In this document: one piece after another, positions 16,611 through 25,836 of the stretch | Position numbering within the stretch: position 1 is the stretch's first letter | Layout: each line of letters begins with the position of its first letter | Source: Candidatus Poribacteria bacterium | GTDB taxonomy: Bacteria > Poribacteria > WGA-4E > WGA-3G | Assembly: GCA_026706025.1 (NCBI GenBank) | Contig: JAPOZO010000020.1 | Coordinates: 111,064-175,063 of the forward strand | Direction: 5' to 3' | Length of the DNA: 64,000 nt | Notes under the pieces: generated by a model | Told to the model about the DNA's origin: nothing | Seen by the model: only the letters and a program-made list of their open reading frames with translations | Databases searched by the model: none | Program-made: the position numbers and the translations under genes

Positions 16611-18842
16611 TTAAAAACGCCGCCCTATTTCCAGACTCCAAAATCGCGGTTCATTGACATAGCCCGTCAGATTGTTGAAATCGATACCACCTGTCGCAGA
16701 CGTGTCGTTGAGGATGTTCCGTCCTATAAGTGCTACCTCTATGTCGCTATACGGTAATAGGCACGCAAGTCGGACACCGCCAACCAAAAGCCAATCGTCG
16801 GCAAACTCTACAGAATCGTAGAGAAAGAACCGGACTCGGCTACGATATGCCCAGTCCGTGGACGCAATGAGGCGCGCACCTGCTGGTAGGTCGAGAATAT
16901 AATGCAGTGCTATGTCTGCAATCCAACCCGGAGCCTGCGGCAGACTGTTGCCATCAATGGCGTAAATTCCATCAGCAACAGACGGATCCAACATCGTACA
17001 CGGCGCACCACACCCCTGTATCGCCAAATTCGGATCGTCAATCCGCGTCTGGTTGTAACTAAATCCCGCTGAAACCTCAAGGGCAGTGATTGGCATAAAA
17101 ATCAACTCCGCTTCAACGCCGCGTCCAATAGTGCTATCAGCGTTCACTAACCGGTTGAAATTGGTTTCGCCACCCACCGCAGTGAGTTGTTGATCCTGCA
17201 TAAAATAGTGGAACGCCGCCATATTCAGATGCAACCGCTGGTCCCACAAACGTAATTTCGTGCCGCCTTCAAAGGAGAGAATCGTCTCGGTATCCGCGAC
17301 TGTGACAGCATCACCAAACAACAAGCGTCCTTGAATACTCGGTGCCCGAAAGCCTCGCGCCGCGCGGAGATACGTCTGCACACTCGGTGCCACTTGATAG
17401 CGGAGGCTCATATCTCCGCTCCAGACGGTGTCTTCGGGGTTCTCGTGGATAGGACCGAGTGGACCTGCCCCAGTAACAGCGGGTGCTTGATCCCGCCATG
17501 CTGTATAGTCCTTCGCATCATGCGACAATCGTAGCCCCGCACCGAGTTCGAGGTTCTCAAGCATTTGGAAGGTTAACGCTGCGAATGCCGCTTGTGCTGT
17601 GGATGCCTGCTCTTGTCGCGCGACACCATCCAAAGCTCCCTCAGCGAGTGTATCATAGTTGAAATCCTCCATCTCCACGAATTCCGAAAAATAGTATAAA
17701 CCGAGCTGGTAGGTGAGACGGCGCGCGGCTGGACTCATCAAGCGTACTTCTTGGCTAAATTGTCGCAGATTCGGAATACCAGACGCGGTTTCAGAAGGGA
17801 AGGGAATCTCACCGGGACCGCTTACTGGCAGAAACGCAGCACCGTATCCGCCGTCGATGTCTCCGCGCGAGAAATTGGTCAGTCGTTCAAAGCCTGTCAA
17901 CGTCACCAGTTGGAAGTCCCCAATATCGTAGCGTACTTCAACGCTCAAACCTTGTGTGCTTAACGTCTGCTCATTACGTCCGTCATGTGCAATACTGCCC
18001 CGAGAAAAATCCTGCACCAGTCCACCTTCACCCTGTGACAGGATATTGGCGCGGAACAGGCGTGCAGTGCCGTCGAGATCGCGGGCATGGAATTTGAATC
18101 GTGTTTCCAACTCCGGGATAGGTGTCCACAACAACTGTAGGCGACCTGCAAAGTCTTGATGTCCACCTAAGGTATCATCTTCACCGGTATGTTGGTTGTC
18201 CACCCAGTCGTCTCGCCGCTGTACAAGCAATGAAAGCCGAGCAGAAAGCACAGACGGAACGATCGGACCCGATACAGCACTTTCAAAATTACTGCTGTTA
18301 AATCGACCGTAATTCACCCGTACGTATCCTTCAAGGATCTGTGTCGGACGCGCCGATTCAAATTTTACAATCCCCGCGGGCGTATTGCGTCCGAAGAGTG
18401 TACCTTGTGGGCCCCGCAACACCTCAACCCGATCCAAGTCAAAGGCGGGAAATCCCTTTAGCAAAGCGTTTTCAAGCACAACGCCGTCGTAGAGCAGCGA
18501 AACCGGCTGCGAAGCGTTGAGGTCGAAGTCCGTATTGCCGAGACCGCGGATATAAAAGCGCGGAAAGATACGTCCAAACGACGATTCGATCTGTAAACTC
18601 GGCGTGCGGTTCGACAAAAAACGTACATCCATACCCGATGAGCGTATCGTGTCGAATTTCTCACCCTGGAGTGTTGAAACGGAGAGCGGTACCTCAAAAG
18701 ATCGCTGCTCACGTTTACGTGCAGTAACCACGACATCTTCCAACCGAACAACTTCTTCGGTCTCCTCATCAGCAACAACCGGTAAAGATATAGACAACAT
18801 CATCAAGAAAGCCAACGTATAAAATCGTTTGCTAAAGTTCAT
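16611..18842 (-). CDS. TonB-dependent outer-membrane receptor
   Basis: A 743-residue receptor. The ATG at 18842 is chosen because a signal peptide follows at once (FYTLAFLMMLSISLPVVA); an upstream in-frame ATG would add 37 unlikely residues. Next come DVVVTARKREQRSFEVP (TonB-box/plug start), the plug with PRFYIRGLGNTDF and VEVLRGPQGTLFGRN, and a 22-strand-type barrel ending in FWSLEIGRRF with a terminal Phe. The ligand is unknown; the plug and barrel resemble receptors for siderophores or other large substrates. It converges on the dockerin gene. Its location next to the secreted glycosidase-like cluster would allow uptake of released glycan, but that is inference. Confidence 0.93.
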   Translation of the reverse strand: MNFSKRFYTLAFLMMLSISLPVVADEETEEVVRLEDVVVTARKREQRSFEVPLSVSTLQGEKFDTIRSSGMDVRFLSNRTPSLQIESSFGRIFPRFYIRGLGNTDFDLNASQPVSLLYDGVVLENALLKGFPAFDLDRVEVLRGPQGTLFGRNTPAGIVKFESARPTQILEGYVRVNYGRFNSSNFESAVSGPIVPSVLSARLSLLVQRRDDWVDNQHTGEDDTLGGHQDFAGRLQLLWTPIPELETRFKFHARDLDGTARLFRANILSQGEGGLVQDFSRGSIAHDGRNEQTLSTQGLSVEVRYDIGDFQLVTLTGFERLTNFSRGDIDGGYGAAFLPVSGPGEIPFPSETASGIPNLRQFSQEVRLMSPAARRLTYQLGLYYFSEFVEMEDFNYDTLAEGALDGVARQEQASTAQAAFAALTFQMLENLELGAGLRLSHDAKDYTAWRDQAPAVTGAGPLGPIHENPEDTVWSGDMSLRYQVAPSVQTYLRAARGFRAPSIQGRLLFGDAVTVADTETILSFEGGTKLRLWDQRLHLNMAAFHYFMQDQQLTAVGGETNFNRLVNADSTIGRGVEAELIFMPITALEVSAGFSYNQTRIDDPNLAIQGCGAPCTMLDPSVADGIYAIDGNSLPQAPGWIADIALHYILDLPAGARLIASTDWAYRSRVRFFLYDSVEFADDWLLVGGVRLACLLPYSDIEVALIGRNILNDTSATGGIDFNNLTGYVNEPRFWSLEIGRRF

Positions 18843-19017
18843 GTTTCCCTCAGTATAGGATATGTTAGGTTTCGTATAAAACAGTAATGTGGTTGTAGAA
18901 TCCACATCATAATATTGATAACTACGGACAATATTGTAGCATACTAAACCCAAAAGTCAACGAATAATGGATTTTTTTGTGGGAGCATAGGTGTCAATTT
19001 AAGAAAAAACGCAGCGT

Positions 19018-19265
19018 CCCGTAGGTTGGGTTGAACGGATACCCTCAAATCCCTGAAAAGGCAGAGAAACATGCAACCGCTCCATCCACCTACATTCAAC
19101 AGAAACCCAGAGAAACCCAACGTCTCGGTTTCCGATGCCATTACCAGCACAGTATGAAGTTGGGTTTCGCTGCATCCTTGTGTGGATATGATGCCATCTC
19201 GGATTTCACGTGTATTTGGAACACCTACATCCGCCTTTTCTGTTCCGCTCTACCCAACCTACGGG
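19018..19265. repeat. 248-bp element with 14-bp perfect terminal inverted repeats
   Basis: Begins CCCGTAGGTTGGGT (19018-19031) and ends ACCCAACCTACGGG (19252-19265), exact reverse complements. An inner inverted pair (GAAACCCAAC near 19110, GTTGGGTTTC near 19163) suggests nested palindromes. No transposase or convincing ORF is inside. Directly downstream are two short related stretches with TGTGGTCGCGA. Probably a non-autonomous mobile or repetitive element. Confidence 0.6.
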
Positions 19266-19337
19266 GCCCTGTGGTCGCGATTCATTGGTGGATTTTTCTT
19301 GTAGGAGCGATCTGTGGTCGCGACATTTACTGACAAC

Positions 19338-19440
19338 TATAGTGAATCCTAAAAATAAAGAGACACTTCATCCCCCCGGTAGGTTCGGTTTCCTAACCGA
19401 ACCGGTGCGGAGTGTCCTATTAATTCTAAACTTTACTATA
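19338..19440. mobile_element. MITE-like element, copy A
   Basis: 103 bp running from TATAGTGAATCCTAAAAAT to CTTTACTATA. The outer 30 bp of each end are imperfect inverted repeats, and the centre has a perfect stem (GGTTCGGTT-TCCT-AACCGAACC). Same termini as the elements at 24518 and 52988. It sits directly upstream of the LamG gene promoter region. Confidence 0.7.
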
Positions 19441-19449
19441 AAAAAATGC

Positions 19450-19479
19450 TTGACATTTGATACAAATGTGTGTCAAAAT
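19450..19479 (+). promoter_or_regulatory. Possible promoter of the LamG protein gene
   Basis: TTGACA (19450-19455) is a perfect -35. A weak CAAAAT -10 (19474-19479) with an upstream TGT follows at 18 bp. The RBS GGAGG at 19497 precedes the ATG. Confidence 0.4.
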
Positions 19480-19509
19480 CCAAAGCAAATAATCTTGGAG
19501 GTAATACAG

Positions 19510-20349
19510 ATGAGAGGTAGATATCAAAAACCGAGCATTTTCTGGTCTGTTATAGGTGCTGCCGTCCTGCTGTTTACCACGCAAGGACACACCGCAATTG
19601 ACCCCGCCACGGCAGTAGCCGTCTGGCTCTTCAACGAGGATGGCGGCGATCTCGCCAAGGACTTAACGGAAAACGCGCTCGATGCGGAGTTCTTAGACCC
19701 TGTGAAGTGGACGGATGGCAAATTCGACGGTGGATTGGAATTCAAAAGTGGTGGATTGGTTAACGCTGGCACTTCACCGCTCCTGAACGTCGGCAAAGCA
19801 AATTTTTCTATGTTAGCATGGTTCAAGTATTCTAAAACCGCCGACGATTGGCACGCAACTATTATCGAAAAGGCTGATTTCGCTATGCCGAGGCACGGCT
19901 ACCTCTTGTGCGTTCGCGGGAATCTTGATCCGAATAACAAAGGAAAACCGCTGTTTTGGTTTGGATTGGCACAAGGGGCAGGCGTTCATCTCTTTGGAAC
20001 ATCGCCTATCAACGATGGGAAATGGTACCATCTCGCTGCAACTGCTGACCGAAAGGGTGCCATGAAATTGTACCGTGATGGAAAACTGGAGGCTGAAAAA
20101 GATATTTCCGCGCAGCAAAAAGAGAATGAAGATAACCATAAACCCTTTACTATTGGGGGTGAAGCCGGTGTTGCCTCCCGAAGTCTTGTGGATGGAGCAA
20201 TAGATGAAGCGGCACTCTTCAACGTTGTGTTGACTGAGGATCAGATAACAGAAATTGCCGAAAAAGGGCTTGCGCGGACGTTGGGAGCAGAGGCGGTTTC
20301 ACCAAATGATAAATTGGCTACCACCTGGGCGAAAATAAAAAGGAAATAA
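19510..20349 (+). CDS. Secreted LamG / concanavalin A-like domain protein
   Basis: A 279-residue protein. The ATG at 19510 is chosen because it follows GGAGG by 8 nt and starts a signal peptide (FWSVIGAAVLLFTTQGHTA). Residues 35-255 match the LamG-type jelly-roll fold: VAVWLFNEDGG, FSMLAWFKY, KWYHLAATADRKGAMKLYRDGK and the closing GAIDEAALFNVVLTEDQI. These domains bind glycans or act as structural modules; no enzyme motif is seen. The longer open frame starting at 19210 runs through repeat DNA and is not credible. Confidence 0.85.
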   Translation: MRGRYQKPSIFWSVIGAAVLLFTTQGHTAIDPATAVAVWLFNEDGGDLAKDLTENALDAEFLDPVKWTDGKFDGGLEFKSGGLVNAGTSPLLNVGKANFSMLAWFKYSKTADDWHATIIEKADFAMPRHGYLLCVRGNLDPNNKGKPLFWFGLAQGAGVHLFGTSPINDGKWYHLAATADRKGAMKLYRDGKLEAEKDISAQQKENEDNHKPFTIGGEAGVASRSLVDGAIDEAALFNVVLTEDQITEIAEKGLARTLGAEAVSPNDKLATTWAKIKRK

Positions 20350-20493
20350 ACTTTCTCTTTTGAGTTGAATGTGCTGTTTGGGCTTTCGGGTTTTGGATGA
20401 GACGGTAGAATTTATAATCAACTAAACTCCGTTGCTGATGACGTTTGAAACGCCGACAGTGATGGATCGAAATTTTAGAGAAACAGGTGACAC

Positions 20494-21261
20494 ATGGACT
20501 GGCAACTGGAAACGACTGTCTCTGATGAGCAGGTCAAATTTTACAAAGAAAACGGGTATCTCGCTTATGGACGCATCTTCACGAAACCGGAGTTAGATGA
20601 ACTTCGGGATTATGTGGACGATATGATCGAAAATTTGCCGGACGGTAGGCGTCCAGAGCAGATGGATGTGCCGCATTTTGCGCATCCTTATCTGTTCAAA
20701 TACCTGACACATCCACGTGTGTTGAAGGTGATCGAGCGGTTTATCGGACCGGATATCGTCCTCTGGTCAAGCCATTTTATTAGCAAACGCGAGAACGATG
20801 GCATGGCAGTCCCATGGCACCAAGACGGGGTCTACTGGGGTGAGTCGCTTGATCCGATGCACGTTATCACGATGTGGCTGGCAGTTGATGAATCGAAGGT
20901 CGAAAACGGCTGCATGCGCGTCATCCCCGGCAGCCACAACTTACGCGATCGCCGTTATGAATCTGTTGATCGAAAAAATATGCTGTTCGGAAGCGAAGTG
21001 GTGGAAGATGACCTTGACACATCCAAGATAGTCAACTTGGAATTAGAGGTCGGCGAGTGTCATTTCCACGATGCGTGGACAATCCACAACTCAAGTCCGA
21101 ACGTTTCCGAAAAACGGCGATGCGGCTACACAATGCGCTATATGCCAGCAGATGTCCGTTACCCCGGTGCAGAGTGGCGGCGCGCACACTATATCTATCT
21201 GTTGCAGGGCAAAGATAGAACAGACGGTTTTAATACTTACACGCCTGTACCGGAATTTTAA
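20494..21261 (+). CDS. Phytanoyl-CoA dioxygenase (PhyH) family protein
   Basis: A 255-residue Fe(II)/2-oxoglutarate oxygenase with canonical motifs: VPWHQDGVYWG supplies the HxD metal pair, HDAWTIHNSSPN the distal His, and the GYTMRYMP strand the 2-oxoglutarate-binding Arg. NGCMRVIPGSHN is the typical core strand. It begins MDWQLETTVSDEQVKFYKENGY, the usual opening helix of the family. RBS ACAGGTGA is weak. Substrate unknown; a hydroxylase of small organic acids or amines is most likely. Confidence 0.9.
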   Translation: MDWQLETTVSDEQVKFYKENGYLAYGRIFTKPELDELRDYVDDMIENLPDGRRPEQMDVPHFAHPYLFKYLTHPRVLKVIERFIGPDIVLWSSHFISKRENDGMAVPWHQDGVYWGESLDPMHVITMWLAVDESKVENGCMRVIPGSHNLRDRRYESVDRKNMLFGSEVVEDDLDTSKIVNLELEVGECHFHDAWTIHNSSPNVSEKRRCGYTMRYMPADVRYPGAEWRRAHYIYLLQGKDRTDGFNTYTPVPEF

Positions 21262-21418
21262 CGGCGGAATTGCGCCCGTGGAGCGTTAAAAGAATATTAG
21301 CCAGAACGCGTAGCCCGTAGTGAAATGGAGGGGTTTTTGGTGGGGTGTTTCTTCAGCACTACGGAAAAGCACGCATTTGCTAAACTCGCCTCACCGAACC
21401 GCAAGGAATAATTAAAAA

Positions 21419-22279
21419 ATGCGTCCCTATTTTGATGTACACTGCCACATCGGCATGACCGTATCACGCGCCCCAACTATAGGGCAGAGTGTTGGACGAT
21501 GTCTCGCAAGAATGGCTTCAGCAAATGTTATCGGTGCAATTCCGTGTCCAACAGGCGGAGGACCGCAGGCACGCGGTGTATTAGATACGCGCGCCCAACA
21601 CGAGACGGTTGCCAATGCCTGCAAACTCCACCCAGAACGTTTTCCGATCGGACTCGGCAACGTTGAAGTTCGACACGAACAGGCTGGTGTGGATGAACTT
21701 GATAGAGCAATGCAAGAAGACGGTTTAGTCGGATTTATGTGTCATCCGGGACTGTCAGGACATTCCCTCGGCGGTGAGCTGCACGCATTCCTTGAAGTGG
21801 TAGCGATGCACAACGGACTCTGCCTATTACATCAGGCAGGTTCCACGCAAAACATCGCAACTTACGCGAGACGATTCCCATCAGTAACGTTTATCATCGG
21901 GCATGTTTCAATGAGCAAAGCCGGACACCTCGATGCCATTGCCCAATGTGGAATGTGTGAGAATGTCTGGTTTGACGTAGCACAGAAGCCGGAAGGCGCA
22001 GATGAAAGTTGGGACTTGGTACATCTCGTCAATAACCTCGGCAGTGATAGGATTATGTTCGGGAGCGATCTGCCCTACTACGATTTCCGGTTAGTTCAAG
22101 CACAGATTGAGGCGGCGCCCCTTGACGAGGAAACAAAAGAACGGATCGCCTATCAGAATGCGGTACGATTGGTTCAGCAATTCCGCGAGGATTGGTTGCC
22201 AACGCTGGCACCGATAACACCACCACAGATCTATTCGGAGCGTGAGATGTGGGATGCAAACGGCGCAAGACTCCGCTAA
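21419..22279 (+). CDS. Amidohydrolase family 2 protein (TIM-barrel metal hydrolase)
   Basis: A 286-residue protein with the first-strand metal motif FDVHCHIG, the strand-5/6 histidines LLHQAG and IIGHVSMSK, and the C-terminal Asp FGSDLPYYD. Together these define the PF04909-type amidohydrolases, which include decarboxylases and lactonases. The leader CCGCAAGGAATAATTAAAAAATG matches that before the sulfatase. It lies downstream of a dioxygenase gene by about 160 bp and may belong to the same pathway. The substrate is not identifiable. Confidence 0.88.
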   Translation: MRPYFDVHCHIGMTVSRAPTIGQSVGRCLARMASANVIGAIPCPTGGGPQARGVLDTRAQHETVANACKLHPERFPIGLGNVEVRHEQAGVDELDRAMQEDGLVGFMCHPGLSGHSLGGELHAFLEVVAMHNGLCLLHQAGSTQNIATYARRFPSVTFIIGHVSMSKAGHLDAIAQCGMCENVWFDVAQKPEGADESWDLVHLVNNLGSDRIMFGSDLPYYDFRLVQAQIEAAPLDEETKERIAYQNAVRLVQQFREDWLPTLAPITPPQIYSEREMWDANGARLR

Positions 22280-22282
22280 CAG

Positions 22283-23149
22283 TTACTTAACAATTTCAAC
22301 CGCACGAATCCGACGGTGGAGCACGAAGAGGCAGAGAACTATCAGCGCGAGCACGATAAGAAGCGACCAAACCCAATGTACAGCATGACTCTGTGGACCG
22401 TCAAAGAGTACTGAACCCAGAATCTCGTAGTTTGCCCAAAGCGAGACGACAGCCGTTTTACTGGTCCGGGTAATCACTTTGAGCAGTTGCTGGATGGCAG
22501 GCGAGCCAAACCATACAGCGCAGAAACCGATTGTGGCATAGCGAGGGTTTGAAGTCAGTGATGAGAAAAGTAGCATCAACAGGCTGGCAGAGAGGATAAG
22601 TAGTGCAGAATAGGCGATAATCGGAAAAGGTATCCAATAGTTCTCTTTCAGAAAGGACACGTCCGCTAACAGTGCCTGCTCCAGAAATAGCAGAAGCCCA
22701 GGCACCACCGTGAGAAAACCAAGTAGGATCCCAATGACTGCGAATTTCCCGATGAGATAATCTATCCATGAGATGGGTTTTGAGAGGTAGAGGGCGAGCG
22801 TGTTATTCTTCAGATCTGTAGCGATTAATCCCGAGCCACCGAAAATAGCGATCAGCGCGATGAGAAATGAGGTAGGGGGGCCTGTGCCGGGGTTTCGGAA
22901 TAGGAAGTTCTGAAAAAACTCGTTGTCAATGTTAAACAAAAATGCCGTTTCCGGGAACTGATTCTGGATGTAGATAAGAACTGCGTGAACCAAAATGTAG
23001 ATTGCGGGAGGAATAGCAACAATTAATCGGACAATTTTGCGTTGTGCCAGCAGTTTGAGTTCTGCTTTTGTGATAATCCACCATCGTGTGTAATGGTTAG
23101 GGTTGAGCGTTCCTTCCCAATGTCGGTAGTCCTGTGTGTGAATAGGCAT
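22283..23149 (-). CDS. ABC-2 type transporter permease
   Basis: A 288-residue inner-membrane protein with six hydrophobic segments (about 40-60, 92-112, 130-160, 172-195, 205-225, 258-280). The block GSGLIATDLKNNTLALYLSKPISWIDYLIGK is the conserved region of ABC-2 permeases that precedes the third segment. No ATPase gene is adjacent on the minus strand within the window. It runs convergent to the amidohydrolase with a 3-bp gap. Confidence 0.85.
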   Translation of the reverse strand: MPIHTQDYRHWEGTLNPNHYTRWWIITKAELKLLAQRKIVRLIVAIPPAIYILVHAVLIYIQNQFPETAFLFNIDNEFFQNFLFRNPGTGPPTSFLIALIAIFGGSGLIATDLKNNTLALYLSKPISWIDYLIGKFAVIGILLGFLTVVPGLLLFLEQALLADVSFLKENYWIPFPIIAYSALLILSASLLMLLFSSLTSNPRYATIGFCAVWFGSPAIQQLLKVITRTSKTAVVSLWANYEILGSVLFDGPQSHAVHWVWSLLIVLALIVLCLFVLHRRIRAVEIVK

Positions 23150-23285
23150 ATTTTTTAGTAGTTCCCAGTTATCGGTTTTCAGTTTTCAGTAAAAAGCGGT
23201 TGCGTTTTCTAATAACAAACGACCCTTCAAGCGGATGCGTTGGGGGACGGGGCACGGTGTGTGCTTCCTATCGTGATAAATTAGT

Positions 23286-23804
23286 TTAGAATTTATAGAT
23301 TTCAGCCTTTTCTAAGGTATCTGTGAAAGGTCCCTGCTTCTCTGTCTGGATTTCAACCGTGATGATACCTAAAGGGGTATCGCGTTCGGGGTCTTCTTCG
23401 ATAAAGGCACGTGGGATCTCCGCGGTCATGAGGCGATCCAACCTATTCAGCTCCTGCGACCAGCGGAGGTCTATCAACCGTCCATCGTAGACTTTCCGAT
23501 GTTTCTCGCCATTGCGCATAGAGTAGACTTTGACGTTAGTCGTAAAATCCGCTTCAGAGATCGTACTCACACCGACACTCGGACTGAGAATGCTTTGATT
23601 CCATATCAACGGCGTGCCATTTCTGTCAACCAAATAGATCCTTAAATCAATCCTATCGACACGCGGATCCGCATGGATCGCGATGCCTTCAAAATTCTGA
23701 ATCTCTCCACTTCCACATGAAAGCATCACAAGTACGCAGATGCTAACAAGTAAAACGCGTTGATTTTTTAATATAGGCTTGCAGAGCAAGTTAAAGCGAA
23801 ACAC
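23286..23804 (-). CDS. Putative lipoprotein of unknown function
   Basis: A 172-residue protein with an N-terminal hydrophobic segment and a lipobox-like VMLSC at residues 26-30, suggesting lipidation at Cys30. The mature part is beta-rich (FEGIAIHADPRVDRIDLRIYLVDRNGTPL) and may form an Ig-like or C2-like sandwich. I do not recognise a family. It is upstream of the ABC permease on the same strand, about 135 bp away. Confidence 0.65.
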   Translation of the reverse strand: MFRFNLLCKPILKNQRVLLVSICVLVMLSCGSGEIQNFEGIAIHADPRVDRIDLRIYLVDRNGTPLIWNQSILSPSVGVSTISEADFTTNVKVYSMRNGEKHRKVYDGRLIDLRWSQELNRLDRLMTAEIPRAFIEEDPERDTPLGIITVEIQTEKQGPFTDTLEKAEIYKF

Positions 23805-23914
23805 ATCAATCCTCCCCTTGTCGGTTTTAGGTGTACTTTACGGCTTCTCATACTGAACAGTCCGTCTAATTATTATATCTTTTTTCGGGGACAGATGTCA
23901 ATTCTAAATCTTCC

Positions 23915-23942
23915 TTGCCTCTCTTTTTGAAAGTGATATAAT
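23915..23942 (+). promoter_or_regulatory. Promoter just upstream of yjjX, possibly giving a leaderless mRNA
   Basis: TTGCCT (23915-23920), 16-bp spacer, TATAAT (23937-23942). The expected transcription start at about 23949-23950 coincides with the second ATG, and no Shine-Dalgarno is present. Confidence 0.5.
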
Positions 23943-23949
23943 AATGCCT

Positions 23950-24501
23950 ATGAAACCTACTAAAGTTTTAATCGGTTCAGAAAATAGCGTCAAAATTGAG
24001 AGTGCCCGACAAAGTTTCTCAAAATTTTTCAATCCGTTGGAGATTCATGGATTATCCGTTGACTCCGGCGTTTCTGCTCAACCCTTTAATCAAGACACCT
24101 TCGTCGGTGCCAAGAACCGTGCCGAACATACAAAGCGGATCAACGACGAACAGCATCTAAACGCCAACTTTTTCCTCGGTATTGAGGGTGGGGTACTTCA
24201 ACTACATAACAGATGGTTCCAATTTACCGTCATCCACATATTGGATCAACAGCACCGAGAAAGTGTTGGCACATCTGGCTTGTATGAATTACCAAACTGG
24301 ATCGTCGAAAAACTTTTGGCAGGCATTGAATTAGGACACATCATTGATGAACTTACCGGAGATTTCAACACGAGAGAGAAACAGAGTGCCAGCGGTTTTT
24401 TCACAAACGGTGTAGTGGATAGATTGCTGAACTACACGCAAGCCGTAACTTTTGCCTTAATCCCTTTTCTTAACGATAGCCTCTATTTTGAAAAAAAATA
24501 A
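23950..24501 (+). CDS. yjjX: Inosine/xanthosine triphosphatase (YjjX/DUF84 family)
   Basis: House-cleaning NTPase that hydrolyses non-canonical purine triphosphates such as ITP and XTP. The 183-residue product from ATG 23950 begins MKPTKVLIGSENSVKIES; an ATG two codons earlier (23944) is the alternative. Family blocks: KVLIGSENSVKIE, SVDSGVSAQPFNQ (with the DxGVxxQP signature), FVGAKNRA, FFLGIEGGV and GDFNTREKQSASGFFTNG. It is cytoplasmic and monocistronic. A perfect TATAAT just before the start and the lack of an RBS suggest leaderless translation. Confidence 0.9.
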   Translation: MKPTKVLIGSENSVKIESARQSFSKFFNPLEIHGLSVDSGVSAQPFNQDTFVGAKNRAEHTKRINDEQHLNANFFLGIEGGVLQLHNRWFQFTVIHILDQQHRESVGTSGLYELPNWIVEKLLAGIELGHIIDELTGDFNTREKQSASGFFTNGVVDRLLNYTQAVTFALIPFLNDSLYFEKK

Positions 24502-24517
24502 GTGGAATTTCACATAT

Positions 24518-24656
24518 TATAGTAAAGCCCATAATTATTTGGACACGCAGTTGCTCGTAGGGGCTGGGTGACCCCGAAGAAACACCCCAGCAAAAACACC
24601 CCTACGAGCGGGCGACGTTATCGTGGAGTGCCAACTTATTTTCGTGCTTTACTATA
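24518..24656. mobile_element. MITE-like element, copy B
   Basis: 139 bp from TATAGTAAAGCCCATAATTA to GTGCTTTACTATA. The ends are imperfect inverted repeats over about 30 bp. The interior has a long stem (CTCGTAGGGG..CCCCTACGAG) enclosing GGCTGGGTG..CACCCCAGC. It lies 16 bp before the alcohol dehydrogenase ATG, so it sits in that gene's leader. Confidence 0.75.
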
Positions 24657-24672
24657 AATCTCGGAGGGACCC

Positions 24673-25755
24673 ATGAAAGCCGCAGTATTGTATGAAACTG
24701 ACACGTACTTAAAAATTGAAGAGTTTGACTTACCGCGTCCAAGACCGAATCAGGTGCGGGTACGACTGATCGCCAGCGGTGTTTGTCACTCCGATTGGCA
24801 CGTCGTTAAAGGCGACTGGCCCTTCGTCAGGTTACCTGTTATTCTTGGACATGAAGGGGCTGGCATCATAGAAGAGATTGGCAGCGACGTAACCCAAGTC
24901 CAAGTCGGTGACCACGTTATCCTTTCATGGAAACGGAACTGCGGGTTTTGCGAGATGTGCCAGAAGGGGTATCCGAACTTATGCGCGCTTCCCGCTGACG
25001 GCTCCGGTAGACCTACCACAAAAACGGGCGGACATGAAATCGACCAGATGGCGGGGTTAGGGACCTTCGGTACCGAGACACTCGTGCCTCAAGATGCTGT
25101 CGTACCGATTGATAAAGACATGCCGTTGGCACAGGCAGCACTCATCGGATGTGGTGTGATGACAGGTGTTGGTGCCGCTATCAATACTGCTCAGGTTTCA
25201 CCGGGCAGCTCAGTAGCTGTCTTCGGATGCGGCGGGGTCGGGTTAAATTGCATCCAAGGTGCCGCACTCGCTGGGGGTGAACCTGTTATTGCCGTTGATG
25301 TCCTTGACAACAAACTCGAACTTGGTAAACAGTTCGGTGCCACGCATACCGTTAACGCCTCCGAAGTAGATCCCGTAGAACGGATTAAGGAGATTACCGA
25401 CGGACGCGGTGTCCACTACGCATTTGAAGCGATTGGGCTGATCGGGGAAACGTTCCGGCAAGCGATTCTCTGTACGCGAAGCAGAGGTGTGACGGTCTTC
25501 GTTGGACACGCACCGGAGAACACGCCTGTCGAATTTGATGCACGGATGCTGATGCCGGAGAAGATGGTTATCGGTTCAATGTACGGCACTGCACGCCCGC
25601 ATGTGGATTTCCCACGCTTAGTTTCGCTCTATAAAGGTGGGCAACTTAAACTCGACGAACTCGTTACGCGTACCTATCCGTTAGAAGGGATTAACGACGC
25701 ATTTGAAGCGTTGGCAAAAGGTGAAGTCGCACGGAGCGTTTTGGACTTAACTTAA
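24673..25755 (+). CDS. Zinc-dependent alcohol dehydrogenase
   Basis: A 360-residue medium-chain dehydrogenase. Catalytic zinc ligands are in SGVCHSDWH (Cys) and LGHEGAG (His-Glu); the four structural-zinc cysteines are CGFCEMCQKGYPNLC. The Rossmann motif is VAVFGCGGVGL near residue 180. It resembles class III / benzyl-alcohol type enzymes that oxidise primary alcohols with NAD+, but the substrate is unknown. RBS CGGAGG precedes the ATG, which lies just beyond a MITE-like element. A diverged copy of its last 30 codons lies downstream of the next two genes. Confidence 0.92.
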   Translation: MKAAVLYETDTYLKIEEFDLPRPRPNQVRVRLIASGVCHSDWHVVKGDWPFVRLPVILGHEGAGIIEEIGSDVTQVQVGDHVILSWKRNCGFCEMCQKGYPNLCALPADGSGRPTTKTGGHEIDQMAGLGTFGTETLVPQDAVVPIDKDMPLAQAALIGCGVMTGVGAAINTAQVSPGSSVAVFGCGGVGLNCIQGAALAGGEPVIAVDVLDNKLELGKQFGATHTVNASEVDPVERIKEITDGRGVHYAFEAIGLIGETFRQAILCTRSRGVTVFVGHAPENTPVEFDARMLMPEKMVIGSMYGTARPHVDFPRLVSLYKGGQLKLDELVTRTYPLEGINDAFEALAKGEVARSVLDLT

Positions 25756-25836
25756 CATGCCCTCATAATTGGGATGGAAGTTTTTCAGGCGTAATTTTTC
25801 TATTGATATTGACAATCCAATAAGTCTAACAGTTTT

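Noticed and set aside
19210..19509. N-terminal extension of the LamG protein
   Set aside because: It runs through repeat elements, and the ATG at 19510 has RBS and signal peptide.
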